From positions 805 through 55,708 of the IMG/VR virus record IMGVR_UViG_3300037847_004215: a stretch of DNA of 54,904 nt; one strand, 5' to 3'. A program made the position numbers and the translations under genes. The notes under the pieces were generated by a model that saw only the letters and a list, made by a program, of their open reading frames with translations, had not been told where the DNA came from and searched no databases. This document shows positions 34,890-41,905 of this stretch, piece by piece (within the stretch, counting starts at the first letter, position 1; each line of letters opens with the position of its first letter). The stretch comes from a virus.

Positions 34890-35774
34890 CTAAAGATTCA
34901 AGAACTCCTCAAGAGTGTTAGCGTCAACCATCTTGAGCACCTCATTGTACCCAATGTTAGATAGCTTGTAGCCACCCCCTACCATAAGGTAAGTATTTTT
35001 AGCATCCTCATCCTTCGGAGCTGCAACGTGGTTAGTGTAACGAGTTACAGCATTGAACAAAGACCATAAGGTTTTACCATGTGTATTTACCTCAGTAACA
35101 AGTGAGTCAGCAAAGCTCTTCACTTGATTTGATTTACGAGTTGATACACTATCCTCTGGCGCATCAAGACTTACATTGAACATAGCACGAATAGTGCGGT
35201 CAACAGCCTCATCAGTCAACGCGGTTTCATCAAAAGCTTTGTAAGTCTGAATCAAGTTGAACTCCTCACGAATAGCATTCTGAAGCTGTGAGATACTCAC
35301 AGATATACTTGACTCTGCATTGCGAGTGTGGCGGTGCTTAGACTTCATCTCCTTGAGAGTACGATAGAAACCATTGCTACAAACGATTACCTTGTTGGCT
35401 ACGCCAAAGGCAATAGAGGTAGAGCCATCGTGAGAGTTCATGGCTGTGATAAATCTCTTGATATTAGAAGCACCTACACGCTCTTGCTCAAGCTCTGCTT
35501 GTAGATATATCTTTTTACCACCTTGTAGTTCACCACCTTTGGTGATAGGGATTCCTGCTACATCAGTAAGTTCTACCATACGCTCAACAAGTTGAGAGTT
35601 CTGGTATGGTGTGTAACGCTCGCCCGCAGTACCAAGCCAAGCATTATTGTCATTACGGAAGATACCGTAGCTCTCAGTAGGTAGACCATCCTCAGATACG
35701 AGAGGTTTCTTTTCTACTGACCAATTAAGTCCTGTTGATTGTAGGACATCGAAAGTTTTTTGAAAGTTATCCAT
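34890..35774 (-). CDS. DUF932 protein (phage/plasmid-like)
   Basis: 294 residues from MDNFQKTFDVLQ at 35774; a longer frame from 35843 starts before the promoter box. The pattern GERYTPYQNSQLVERMVELT, then FGVANKVIVCSNGF and TKGGELQGGKKIYLQAEL, matches DUF932, found in many phages and plasmids. Its role is unknown; a DNA-related early function has been assumed. The first gene behind the best-matched leftward promoter in the window. Confidence 0.8.
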   Translation of the reverse strand: MDNFQKTFDVLQSTGLNWSVEKKPLVSEDGLPTESYGIFRNDNNAWLGTAGERYTPYQNSQLVERMVELTDVAGIPITKGGELQGGKKIYLQAELEQERVGASNIKRFITAMNSHDGSTSIAFGVANKVIVCSNGFYRTLKEMKSKHRHTRNAESSISVSISQLQNAIREEFNLIQTYKAFDETALTDEAVDRTIRAMFNVSLDAPEDSVSTRKSNQVKSFADSLVTEVNTHGKTLWSLFNAVTRYTNHVAAPKDEDAKNTYLMVGGGYKLSNIGYNEVLKMVDANTLEEFLNL

Positions 35775-35807
35775 AAGATTGAATTTAATTTGGCATTGTT
35801 GCCGTTG

Positions 35808-35839
35808 CAAATATATAATTGTCGAATTGCCGATGTCAA
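35808..35839 (-). promoter_or_regulatory. Leftward promoter: TTGACA, 18 bases, TATATTTG
   Basis: Read leftward, TTGACA (35839-35834) is followed after 18 bases by TATATTTG (35815-35808), matching both boxes of the Bacteroidota promoter, with an A-tract further upstream. The start codon of the DUF932 gene is 34 bases beyond. A partner promoter with identical TTGACA-18 spacing is at 39168-39198. Confidence 0.8.
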
Positions 35840-35904
35840 GCAATCAGCCATATTTTTTTTCGTAATACAACTAACTGCTTGATTATCAGCGAGAAAAATT
35901 TTAT

Positions 35905-36138
35905 CTAGATTGAATCGAAGTAGCGTTGGAACATACCACCAGAATCCTCGTCAAGCTCGGATGCACATAGCATAATCTCCATAGGCACACCATTGTCGTG
36001 CTGTATTCCTTCCTCCACGAACAATACCTTTTCAGGGTCAGAGTCTCCGTGTGAGCGGAAGCTTACTTCAATCTCTTCTAGATTGTTTCCTTGCATATGT
36101 AAGTCTACAAGAAACATCATTAAGTCATTAGCTGTCAT
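35905..36138 (-). CDS. 77-residue acidic protein, function unknown
   Basis: Chosen start MTANDLMMFLVDLHMQGNNL at 36138, one base after the stop of the gene upstream; an earlier in-frame ATG would overlap that gene by 47 bases. Ends SGGMFQRYFDSI. Strongly acidic, as are many phage inhibitors, but function unknown. Confidence 0.55.
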   Translation of the reverse strand: MTANDLMMFLVDLHMQGNNLEEIEVSFRSHGDSDPEKVLFVEEGIQHDNGVPMEIMLCASELDEDSGGMFQRYFDSI

Positions 36139-36139
36139 A

Positions 36140-36382
36140 TTAATCGCATTTAAGTTCTCCTCTTGAGTAGCCCATTCCGTATCCATGCTTGTAGGTGTTT
36201 CTACCTACAGGCGGAACAGGACACACAGGTGTAAGTCCTACCTTGAAACAGCTTTCCAAGGCATCTTGATATCCATCTTCCCATCCCTCACAAAAGTCTG
36301 GGTTTACATTAGCTTGGTTTATAAAACCATAGCTAATAGCTCCTAGTATTAGCACTACTAGTACTCTGTAAATTCTTTTCAT
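36140..36382 (-). CDS. Small secreted or membrane-anchored Cys protein
   Basis: 80 residues. Residues 5-21 (YRVLVVLILGAISYGFI) are a hydrophobic N-terminal segment, followed by NPDFCEGWEDGYQDALESCF and CPVPPVGRNTYKHGYGMGYS, with four cysteines. The 'GWEDGY ... GY-x-x-GY' pattern recurs in small Bacteroidota and phage proteins. Likely exported or anchored in the inner membrane. ACTATG start context. Confidence 0.55.
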   Translation of the reverse strand: MKRIYRVLVVLILGAISYGFINQANVNPDFCEGWEDGYQDALESCFKVGLTPVCPVPPVGRNTYKHGYGMGYSRGELKCD

Positions 36383-36384
36383 AG

Positions 36385-36603
36385 TTAAATCCTTCTTGGA
36401 ATCTCATTTGAGATTTTTGTGCTAACATCTTGTTCGCTAACATCTGAAAGAGCCATTGTGATTTTGTCCCCTAGTACTTTTTTCATTTCCCAGTAAACAG
36501 AACTTAAGTCATTCATGTCATATCCAGACATAATAGCTTTACCCGTTTCTTTCCATCGGATGTCAGTGTTGCCCTCTCTGAGGGAGTGTTTTACTTTGCT
36601 CAT
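36385..36603 (-). CDS. 72-residue protein, function unknown
   Basis: MSKVKHSLREGNTDIRWKET, then AIMSGYDMNDLSSVYWEMKK. Helical. The start is in an ACTATG context and the stop is 2 bases before the next start. No family recognised. Confidence 0.55.
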   Translation of the reverse strand: MSKVKHSLREGNTDIRWKETGKAIMSGYDMNDLSSVYWEMKKVLGDKITMALSDVSEQDVSTKISNEIPRRI

Positions 36604-36614
36604 AGTTAATTAAA

Positions 36615-36983
36615 TTAAAACCATTTCTCGTTTGAAAATAGTGCCTCCTCATCATTGAGAGGATACCCCACCGATTTCTTTACAATCTCTAAGTCATTCC
36701 AAGTATAGTCTTTGTATTTTTCTGGATACTCTTCCTTGATGAAGACTTGGTATCTATCTCTAAGAACAGCCCAAGTATTTTCTAAGACTAAAAGCTTCTT
36801 GTAGGATTCGTAATACTTACCTCCCCAAACCATAGGTTCTTCTTTTACTTGTTCTAAGGTTTCTACCATCAACGCTTTCATCTGAGACAACAAGCCACAG
36901 CTCAAATGAGAACACTCATAGGTGTCTATGAGATTTCTTCTTACTTCTTCTGTCTGTACAGATTTCCCCTTAAATCTTTTCAT
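36615..36983 (-). CDS. 122-residue protein, function unknown
   Basis: MKRFKGKSVQTEEVRRNLID, then helical with ESYKKLLVLENTWAVLRDRY and a final YPLNDEEALFSNEKWF. ACTATG context. No family recognised. Confidence 0.6.
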   Translation of the reverse strand: MKRFKGKSVQTEEVRRNLIDTYECSHLSCGLLSQMKALMVETLEQVKEEPMVWGGKYYESYKKLLVLENTWAVLRDRYQVFIKEEYPEKYKDYTWNDLEIVKKSVGYPLNDEEALFSNEKWF

Positions 36984-36988
36984 AGTAT

Positions 36989-37123
36989 TTATTCTTCTTT
37001 TGATTTGTCTTGAGGTATGTCTTTGACCTCGTTGGTATCGGGGTCAATTACCACTAGTTTCTTTCTTGATTGCTGAGGCTTTACAGTGAAAAGCCCCAGC
37101 GGTGTTACGTTTGATTTACTCAT
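36989..37123 (-). CDS. 44-residue protein, function unknown
   Basis: Chosen start MSKSNVTPLGLFTVKPQQSR at 37123, one base after the stop of the gene upstream; the longer frame would overlap that gene by nearly 100 bases. Lys/Gln/Pro-rich with VVIDPDTNEVKD, a possible strand-turn-strand. No family recognised. Confidence 0.5.
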   Translation of the reverse strand: MSKSNVTPLGLFTVKPQQSRKKLVVIDPDTNEVKDIPQDKSKEE

Positions 37124-37124
37124 A

Positions 37125-37379
37125 TTAATTCCATTTTTTGTTAAACTTTCTAGAATAGAACTGGTACTCCTCGTACGCCTCATCAGATACTTGTTCTTGT
37201 TCTTTGTCTGATGTATCACGCAGGTAAGAAGCTAGGTCGTCTAGCCAAGTAGACTGCTTGTGTTCTAGAGTATACCTGTCTTTGTAGTAACAAAGCATAG
37301 TAATTAGTTCTTGCTTGTCGCAGTTGCCCCAATTATCTAGAGCTTTATACAAGTCTTCGGTGTGTTTGAATTTGTACAT
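37125..37379 (-). CDS. 84-residue protein, function unknown
   Basis: Chosen start MYKFKHTEDLYKALDNWGNC at 37379, two bases after the preceding stop. Acidic C-terminal helix (SDKEQEQVSDEAYEEYQFYS). No family recognised. Confidence 0.55.
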   Translation of the reverse strand: MYKFKHTEDLYKALDNWGNCDKQELITMLCYYKDRYTLEHKQSTWLDDLASYLRDTSDKEQEQVSDEAYEEYQFYSRKFNKKWN

Positions 37380-37381
37380 AA

Positions 37382-37663
37382 TTAATTGTTTTTGTTTGTT
37401 ATTAAATTGTTTTCCCACTCTTCCAGAAGTTCTTCTGGAACAGCATAGTTCTCGTAGTTCGCTCCACTCATTACTATTTCTTCGCAATCTTCGTAGAAGG
37501 AGTACTCATTGTAGTACAAGTTGTCGGGGTCGATATCCGTGTTGGGATACCAAGTTCCGTTTATGTTTTTGTAATCTTTTGGTGTTCTTCGATACAGCCA
37601 ATAGATATCGTAGCCGTCCCTCGTATGAAGGACATCAAAGAAAAACTTTTCTGGAATACTCAT
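37382..37663 (-). CDS. 93-residue acidic protein, function unknown
   Basis: MSIPEKFFFDVLHTRDGYDI, then NTDIDPDNLYYNEYSFYEDC, rich in Tyr, Asp and Glu. The start overlaps the upstream stop (ATGA) and is in the ACTATG context. Dense surface acidity resembles small DNA-mimic or inhibitor proteins, but no match is claimed. Confidence 0.55.
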   Translation of the reverse strand: MSIPEKFFFDVLHTRDGYDIYWLYRRTPKDYKNINGTWYPNTDIDPDNLYYNEYSFYEDCEEIVMSGANYENYAVPEELLEEWENNLITNKNN

Positions 37664-38043
37664 AGTCTATTATTTTTTATCCATTCAAAACTTTGTTCAA
37701 TTACTTGATTGATTCTTTCCTCAGTCCAATGAGCCTTAGCTTCATCGGGGTCAGAGTCAACGCTCACTCTGTGAAAGGTGTCCTCTCGCCATTGTCTACT
37801 AGGTAGATGGTATACACCATCTTTGTCCCAATAAGCAAAGTCTAAGACATCGCCACCTTCTGCAAGTGGAAGGTCATAGTATGTTAGATAGTTATCTAAC
37901 TCCTCTATGTCTACTCGCTCTATGTTGAGTAGCCAATCGGATGCAGACTCTTTGCTAGAAGGATGGATAGTACCATCCTCATTGACATAGAGAGTGCCGT
38001 GGCTACTCTCAAATTCCATAGGAATTAATTCTTTTGTTTTCAT
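37660..38043 (-). CDS. 127-residue acidic protein, function unknown
   Basis: The frame opens at two ATGs (MTM); the second (38043, MKTKELIPMEF) is chosen because the same spacing to the TAAATTTTC leader is seen at genes with no first ATG. Residues 45-70 read IEELDNYLTYYDLPLAEGGD. Acidic. Function unknown. Confidence 0.6.
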   Translation of the reverse strand: MKTKELIPMEFESSHGTLYVNEDGTIHPSSKESASDWLLNIERVDIEELDNYLTYYDLPLAEGGDVLDFAYWDKDGVYHLPSRQWREDTFHRVSVDSDPDEAKAHWTEERINQVIEQSFEWIKNNRL

Positions 38044-38055
38044 AGTCATTGAAAT

Positions 38056-38307
38056 TTAAACTCTTACTACATCATAGGTATCTGTTTCGGAAGAGTCTCC
38101 GCAAACAGAAACCAAGTCGCAAAGCGGACTATCCAAGTCCCATATCGCATCAAGAATAGCATCTTCTTTTTTCTCTGATGCATTCCGCCCAATGATAACT
38201 TCAATCTCGTTGAAGCGAGTGTTTAGTAAAACCTTAGCACTCTGATTAGTTTTCTTTACAGCCTCAACTACCTTGTTAAGGTCTGCTTGATTTAGCTTGT
38301 AGCTCAT
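38056..38307 (-). CDS. 83-residue protein, function unknown
   Basis: Start MSYKLNQADLNKVVEAVKKT at 38307 (second ATG, same reasoning as the gene downstream). The middle NTRFNEIEVIIGRNASEKKE suggests an alpha-beta fold. Function unknown. Confidence 0.55.
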   Translation of the reverse strand: MSYKLNQADLNKVVEAVKKTNQSAKVLLNTRFNEIEVIIGRNASEKKEDAILDAIWDLDSPLCDLVSVCGDSSETDTYDVVRV

Positions 38308-38320
38308 AGTCATTGAAAAT

Positions 38321-38497
38321 TTAATTGTTATTATATTCTTTCCACAACTCAGCTCGGTACGAAACCTCTGATGAGTCTACCATAATCTCATAGCTATTCA
38401 CTTCAATGAATAAGCTACCATCATCTATGGTTGCAGGGATATCATTATCTCTGAACCAAGCTAGAGCATCTAGCATATCCTTAGTTACTTCTAACAT
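38321..38497 (-). CDS. 58-residue acidic protein, function unknown
   Basis: Start MLEVTKDMLDALAWFRDNDI at 38497 (second ATG). Alternating acidic and hydrophobic residues (GSLFIEVNSYEIMVDSSEVS) suggest beta-strands. Function unknown. Confidence 0.5.
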   Translation of the reverse strand: MLEVTKDMLDALAWFRDNDIPATIDDGSLFIEVNSYEIMVDSSEVSYRAELWKEYNNN

Positions 38498-38510
38498 AGT
38501 CATTGAAAAT

Positions 38511-38615
38511 TTAAGAGGGGGTCAAAGCCCCCTCGGTTATACATTCGTGTTCCATAATATCTCCGTTGTCATCTACGATGTCGTAGCAACAAAGATTACA
38601 AGTCGTGTACTTCAT
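38511..38615 (-). CDS. 34-residue Cys microprotein
   Basis: MKYTTCNLCCYDIVDDNGDI, ending TEGALTPS. CNLCC plus a further Cys (HEC) suggests a small metal site. The ATG overlaps the upstream TAA by one base, and the last codons form a hairpin. Too short for ordinary gene finding but coupled to a clear gene. Confidence 0.45.
   Translation of the reverse strand: MKYTTCNLCCYDIVDDNGDIMEHECITEGALTPS
38515..38534 (-). terminator. Hairpin in front of the shared leader
   Basis: GAGGGGG and CCCCCTC pair perfectly around a 6-base loop; leftward it runs straight into TTAAATTTTCAATGACTATG. A similar hairpin stands at 41331-41354. Possible attenuator or RNA-processing point; the T-run is weak. Confidence 0.55.
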
Positions 38616-39115
38616 TACTTGTTGATGTTTAGCTTAGCACTTACCATTACCTCAAGGCTATCAGCAAACTGCTGAATAGCTGTGTCAATCATAGACTGAA
38701 CAGCATCAGTACTGATGTTACCCGAACCTTGATTGTCAACCTCATCAGAGATGAGTTGGTGCATACCTTCTCGGTCAGCAATCTTCTCAGACACAGTCTG
38801 AGCAAGGGTATCCATATCAAGGGCATCAGTCATCTCCTCTTGGAGGGAGCTGTAGTCTATGTGCTCTGAAAAATCTTGATAGTCTATGCAACGGGCAAGG
38901 TCATCAGTATCTATGTTGGAAGCCACATCGCTATTGTCGATATAACCTACAAGGTCATACATATCAATAGAACTTGCTATCTCACTATAATCCATAGTGT
39001 CTTTAGCGATTTCTGTGAAATCTGTTTTGTCATAGACATCTAGTCTTTTTTGTAGTGTTACTACTTCCGCTTGGATTTTGTCAAGACCCAAAAACTTGAT
39101 GATTGCATTTTTCAT
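38615..39115 (-). CDS. Helical protein with tandem Asp-rich repeats
   Basis: 166 residues from MKNAIIKFLGLDKIQAEVVT at 39115, after the promoter at 39168-39198. Residues about 45-100 contain five tandem copies of a short unit of the type D-Y-S-E-I-A-S-S-I-D / D-N-S-D-V-A-S-N-I-D / D-D-L-A-R-C-I-D / D-F-S-E-H-I-D. Such 9- to 11-residue acidic repeats could be a solenoid or a DNA-mimic surface. Function unknown. Confidence 0.6.
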   Translation of the reverse strand: MKNAIIKFLGLDKIQAEVVTLQKRLDVYDKTDFTEIAKDTMDYSEIASSIDMYDLVGYIDNSDVASNIDTDDLARCIDYQDFSEHIDYSSLQEEMTDALDMDTLAQTVSEKIADREGMHQLISDEVDNQGSGNISTDAVQSMIDTAIQQFADSLEVMVSAKLNINK

Positions 39116-39167
39116 TTGATTGAAATTTGATTGATTAAAGTTGGTGGCTTTCTGCCTCCTGCGTATA

Positions 39168-39198
39168 CAAGATAGCATCAGCAGATTGCCGTTGTCAA
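39168..39198 (-). promoter_or_regulatory. Leftward promoter: TTGACA, 18 bases, TATCTTGT
   Basis: Read leftward, TTGACA (39198-39193) is followed after 18 bases by TATCTTGT (6 of 8 matches to TAnnTTTG). The -33 flank (A-tract, TTGACAACGGCAATC) resembles that at 35834-35839 (TTGACATCGGCAATT). The start codon lies 53 bases downstream of the -7 box. Confidence 0.6.
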
Positions 39199-39220
39199 GT
39201 ATTTTTTTTCTATTAATTTT

Positions 39221-39526
39221 TTACTCCGTAGGAGTAGTACCCCCAATAGATTTCTTTACCCACACATCATGCTCGTAGCACGAGTTAATGAGGTCGATAA
39301 GTTCACTAGGTGGTAGGTCGGATGTTAGCCTCGAGTTGTTGGTCATCGTTACTTTGCTACCCGTAGCCACGTAGTCTATGTTATTTGCATTGTCATAGAT
39401 ACTTGTCTTGGTAGGTACAATAGACACTATCTTTTCGGGGTTAATCCACGATTGAATTGAATACAATTCAGATGTGGGTTGGTCGTTCTTGAAGCGTTGC
39501 TTCTTTAAACTTGTTATTAGTATCAT
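39221..39526 (-). CDS. 101-residue protein, function unknown
   Basis: MILITSLKKQRFKNDQPTSE, then NPEKIVSIVPTKTSIYDNAN. Mixed strands; ends SIGGTTPTE. Its start is in the ACTATG context and overlaps the upstream stop (ATGA). No family recognised. Confidence 0.55.
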   Translation of the reverse strand: MILITSLKKQRFKNDQPTSELYSIQSWINPEKIVSIVPTKTSIYDNANNIDYVATGSKVTMTNNSRLTSDLPPSELIDLINSCYEHDVWVKKSIGGTTPTE

Positions 39527-39654
39527 AGTTTTATTTCTAAAATTTTACAGATTTCTTCGAAATACTCTTGACCACTTTGGCTCATACGTTGGTGGTCAAA
39601 ACTTAATCCGAACATTAAAGTTTTTACTCTTACTAATTTTTCTTGTGTTGTCAT
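39523..39654 (-). CDS. 43-residue protein, function unknown
   Basis: Start MTTQEKLVRVKTLMFGLSFD at 39654 in the ACTATG context; the frame extends further upstream but across the leader. Helical. Coupled to the downstream gene by an ATGA overlap. Confidence 0.5.
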   Translation of the reverse strand: MTTQEKLVRVKTLMFGLSFDHQRMSQSGQEYFEEICKILEIKL

Positions 39655-39658
39655 AGTC

Positions 39659-39826
39659 TTAGTATTTAAAATTTGCTTGGTATCTATGCAATACATCTCG
39701 TATTGCATCTTTAAAATACTGCTCAACATCTACGCTCTCTCTGATAAGACCTAGCTCAACGAACTCATCGACTATGTCGATATAGATGTCAGCGATTAGT
39801 GTTTCGAAGTTTGTATTGTCTTCCAT
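39659..39826 (-). CDS. 55-residue acidic protein, function unknown
   Basis: MEDNTNFETLIADIYIDIVD, then EFVELGLIRESVDVEQYFKD and a basic end. Start in the ACTATG context, four bases after which the next gene begins. No family recognised. Confidence 0.5.
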   Translation of the reverse strand: MEDNTNFETLIADIYIDIVDEFVELGLIRESVDVEQYFKDAIRDVLHRYQANFKY

Positions 39827-39833
39827 AGTCTTG

Positions 39834-40073
39834 TTATTTATTAGAATTATTTCGTTGATTCATTAATTCATTCATTCCCTCGTCATAGTACTGAGCACAT
39901 TCTTTAAATGCCTCATCTTTTAAGTTCATAACGAGCCACTCAATAGCATCATAAGAGTCAGTATACCGCTCTATTATCTGCTCAGCAGTCCATACTGCTA
40001 CATCTATTTCTCTTTTAGTTGCACTCATACTAGAAAGGTTGTCGCTTAACTTGGTGATTTTAAAAAGTCCCAT
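39834..40073 (-). CDS. 79-residue helical protein, function unknown
   Basis: MGLFKITKLSDNLSSMSATK; the first ATG lies nine bases after the preceding stop, which supports it over the internal MSATKREID. Acidic helices follow (TDSYDAIEWLVMNLKDEAFK). No family recognised. Confidence 0.5.
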   Translation of the reverse strand: MGLFKITKLSDNLSSMSATKREIDVAVWTAEQIIERYTDSYDAIEWLVMNLKDEAFKECAQYYDEGMNELMNQRNNSNK

Positions 40074-40081
40074 AATCTTGA

Positions 40082-40768
40082 TTATTCTGATTCTACTAAT
40101 TCTTTTATTTTGTCCTCAGCGATTATATCGCCATTCTCATCATACACATCTACATACTCCAATTCGTAGATTAACTCATCGGAGTCCATATATTCTCTGA
40201 GGTATTCGTGTATCATTCCGTCAAGATTATCTATCTTGAATAGTCTTGCATTAGTGTATCCACCACGAACATCACAGCCTCCGTGTATTTGAAGTATCAA
40301 ATAAATTTCATCATCTATTTTTATCCAACTGCCTTGCAGTGTTTGAGATAGGTCGCTATCTCCGTTGTAGGTGTTGAAAGTACTCCAATCCTCTCCGTAT
40401 ATGTCATAGTATATCTCATGTCCATAGTCATGACATAGTGAGTCTAGATATTCTTGAGCCTCTTTGGAAACGCCATAGAAATTGCCTTCCCAATTGTCCG
40501 CATCTCTGTTGATGTCGTTGAACTTTTCGCATAGTTCATCTATGTCAAGCTCTGACAGATAGTGAAACACACTAACTATCCTCTCGAATTGTTTGTACCT
40601 ACTATCGTAGGTAATTTTTTGTTCGGGTTCATTGTAAAAGTCCTCGATAGTCTTTGACTGATTGCGTTGCCAATGTCTGCCGTAGGCACTACCGCTGTCT
40701 AGCATATGCGTTCCAGTGTTCTCTGTGAGCATAGCATAGATTTCTCTTTGAGTTTTTGTAAAATTCAT
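40082..40768 (-). CDS. 228-residue acidic protein, function unknown
   Basis: Start MNFTKTQREIYAMLTENTGT at 40768, in the shared leader; a longer frame would cross it. Very acidic (for example NINRDADNWEGNFYGVSKEA and EYVDVYDENGDIIAEDKIKE), with a Tyr-rich beta region (CDVRGGYTNARLFKIDNLDG). Largest gene of the early array. A DNA-mimic or protein-binding inhibitor is possible, but I see no known motif. Confidence 0.6.
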   Translation of the reverse strand: MNFTKTQREIYAMLTENTGTHMLDSGSAYGRHWQRNQSKTIEDFYNEPEQKITYDSRYKQFERIVSVFHYLSELDIDELCEKFNDINRDADNWEGNFYGVSKEAQEYLDSLCHDYGHEIYYDIYGEDWSTFNTYNGDSDLSQTLQGSWIKIDDEIYLILQIHGGCDVRGGYTNARLFKIDNLDGMIHEYLREYMDSDELIYELEYVDVYDENGDIIAEDKIKELVESE

Positions 40769-40781
40769 AGTTTTTGAAAAT

Positions 40782-40880
40782 TTATTTGCAGTTATTACAT
40801 TCATCTCTTTCTAATTCTTCATTCCAAGTTACACTTGGGGTGTGGTCTCCACAGCATCCGCAGATATAAAGATTTTCCAT
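40782..40880 (-). CDS. 32-residue zinc-ribbon-like microprotein
   Basis: MENLYICGCCGDHTPSVTWN, then EELERDECNNCK. It has CGCC and CNNC, two CxxC-type pairs about 20 residues apart, the layout of a zinc ribbon. It starts behind the shared TAAATTTTC...ACTATG leader, which argues that it is translated. Confidence 0.6.
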   Translation of the reverse strand: MENLYICGCCGDHTPSVTWNEELERDECNNCK

Positions 40881-41002
40881 AGTCTTTGAAAATTTAGTTA
40901 TTAAAAAAAAGAAAGAGATATACAAGCCCGTTCAATCTTCTCACTTAATGGGTACATTGAGCCGAACTTGATATCCCTTTCCGTAGGAATTACTTAGCCT
41001 TA

Positions 41003-41311
41003 TTATTCTTTTTCTTGATACCCGAAGGTTTCAAGTAGTTTTCTTACTTGTTCTCTGTCAAGACTATCCGCCTCAAACTTGTTTGAGTGAATCATAACGA
41101 TTTGACAGAACTCGATGATTACATCATCAGCGCAGTTGAACGGATAAAGTTGAGAATTTGAGTTGTAAAAACTAAGAACATACTTTGCGAATTCGTAGAA
41201 TTCTACGCAGGTGTGCTTGTTTTCTTCTCTTTGAACTTTGCAGACTTTAGACAATAAGTCTAAGTCTAAATTGTTTTCTTGAATTAGATTTACAATTCCG
41301 TTATATTTCAT
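41003..41311 (-). CDS. 102-residue helical protein, function unknown
   Basis: MKYNGIVNLIQENNLDLDLL, then KVCKVQREENKHTCVEFYEF. Helical, mixed charge; ends LLETFGYQEKE. Leader TTAAATTTTCAATTTAACTATG. The 40881-41002 gap holds leader sequence and an 18-codon frame I do not credit. Confidence 0.55.
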   Translation of the reverse strand: MKYNGIVNLIQENNLDLDLLSKVCKVQREENKHTCVEFYEFAKYVLSFYNSNSQLYPFNCADDVIIEFCQIVMIHSNKFEADSLDREQVRKLLETFGYQEKE

Positions 41312-41329
41312 AGTTAAATTGAAAATTTA
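41309..41329 (-). repeat. One copy of the shared AU-rich translation-initiation leader
   Basis: Read leftward: TAAATTTTC, 5-9 bases, then ATG, usually ACTATG. Other copies precede the starts at 38043 (one A shorter), 38307, 38497, 40768, 40880 and 41854. ACTATG alone also precedes 34640, 36382, 36603, 36983, 37663, 39526, 39654 and 39826. The 9-mer sits exactly where a Shine-Dalgarno sequence would, suggesting a host-adapted AU-rich ribosome-recruitment site. Confidence 0.7.
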
Positions 41330-41330
41330 A

Positions 41331-41354
41331 GGAGAGGGCTTTGAAACCCTCTCC
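41331..41354 (-). terminator. Hairpin in front of the shared leader (second copy)
   Basis: GGAGAGGG pairs perfectly with CCCTCTCC over an 8-base loop; leftward it is followed by TTAAATTTTCAATTTAACTATG. Same arrangement as at 38515-38534. Possible attenuator or processing hairpin. Confidence 0.6.
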
Positions 41355-41386
41355 GAGGGTTATTAATACTTTGTCTTGATTAAACC

Positions 41387-41854
41387 TTACTTTGTAAGGT
41401 CGATGATGGTTAAAGCCACATTCAGAGGCAGAGCCTCTAAGATGGATTGCTTTTCCTTATCACTTGCTAAAGCAAGGGATACAAGAGCCTCTCTAACAGC
41501 TACGCTGTTTGCCGAAGCTTTAGCGAAGCTAAAATTAGACTTTGTCTTTGTAGCCTTCGGGGTAGAAACAGCCTTCTCTACCTTCTTCGAAGGTTTCTTA
41601 GAAGTACTACGTACTTTTTCCGCTTTCTTGCCTTTGGCAACGGTAGTTGACTGAAGAATGGTAACCTTGTTACCATCGGCTTGGATTAGCATTTCACACT
41701 TATCTCCTTTGGAGATTGGTTGCCCTGAAAGGGCACAAGAGCCGTAGGCTTTCTTCGCTACAAAAGTGAAACTTTTTACCGCCTCGATAACTTCGTTATT
41801 GTAGACTCTGCTGATTGCACTAGCTTTGCTAGTAAGAACTTTTGAAGTTGACAT
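41387..41854 (-). CDS. First gene of the leftward arm; basic protein with CxxC-like and linker regions
   Basis: 155 residues starting MSTSKVLTSKASAISRVYNN. Residues about 37-55 (AYGSCALSGQPISKGDKCEM) resemble a small zinc or treble-clef-like turn with two Cys. A Lys/Ser-rich linker (KGKKAEKVRSTSKKPSKKVE) is followed by an Ala-rich helical C terminus (VAVREALVSLALASDKEKQS). Being first behind the control region, it is likely the earliest product; a host-takeover or DNA-binding regulator is plausible but not shown. Confidence 0.65.
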   Translation of the reverse strand: MSTSKVLTSKASAISRVYNNEVIEAVKSFTFVAKKAYGSCALSGQPISKGDKCEMLIQADGNKVTILQSTTVAKGKKAEKVRSTSKKPSKKVEKAVSTPKATKTKSNFSFAKASANSVAVREALVSLALASDKEKQSILEALPLNVALTIIDLTK

Positions 41855-41905
41855 AAATTGAAAATTTATTTGTTATGAGCTCAGCACTTTGCCGAGCCGA
41901 CACCT

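Noticed and set aside
40921-40977. 18-codon leftward frame starting MYPLSEKIERACIS
   Set aside because: Too short and lacks the shared leader, although it lies in an otherwise empty gap.
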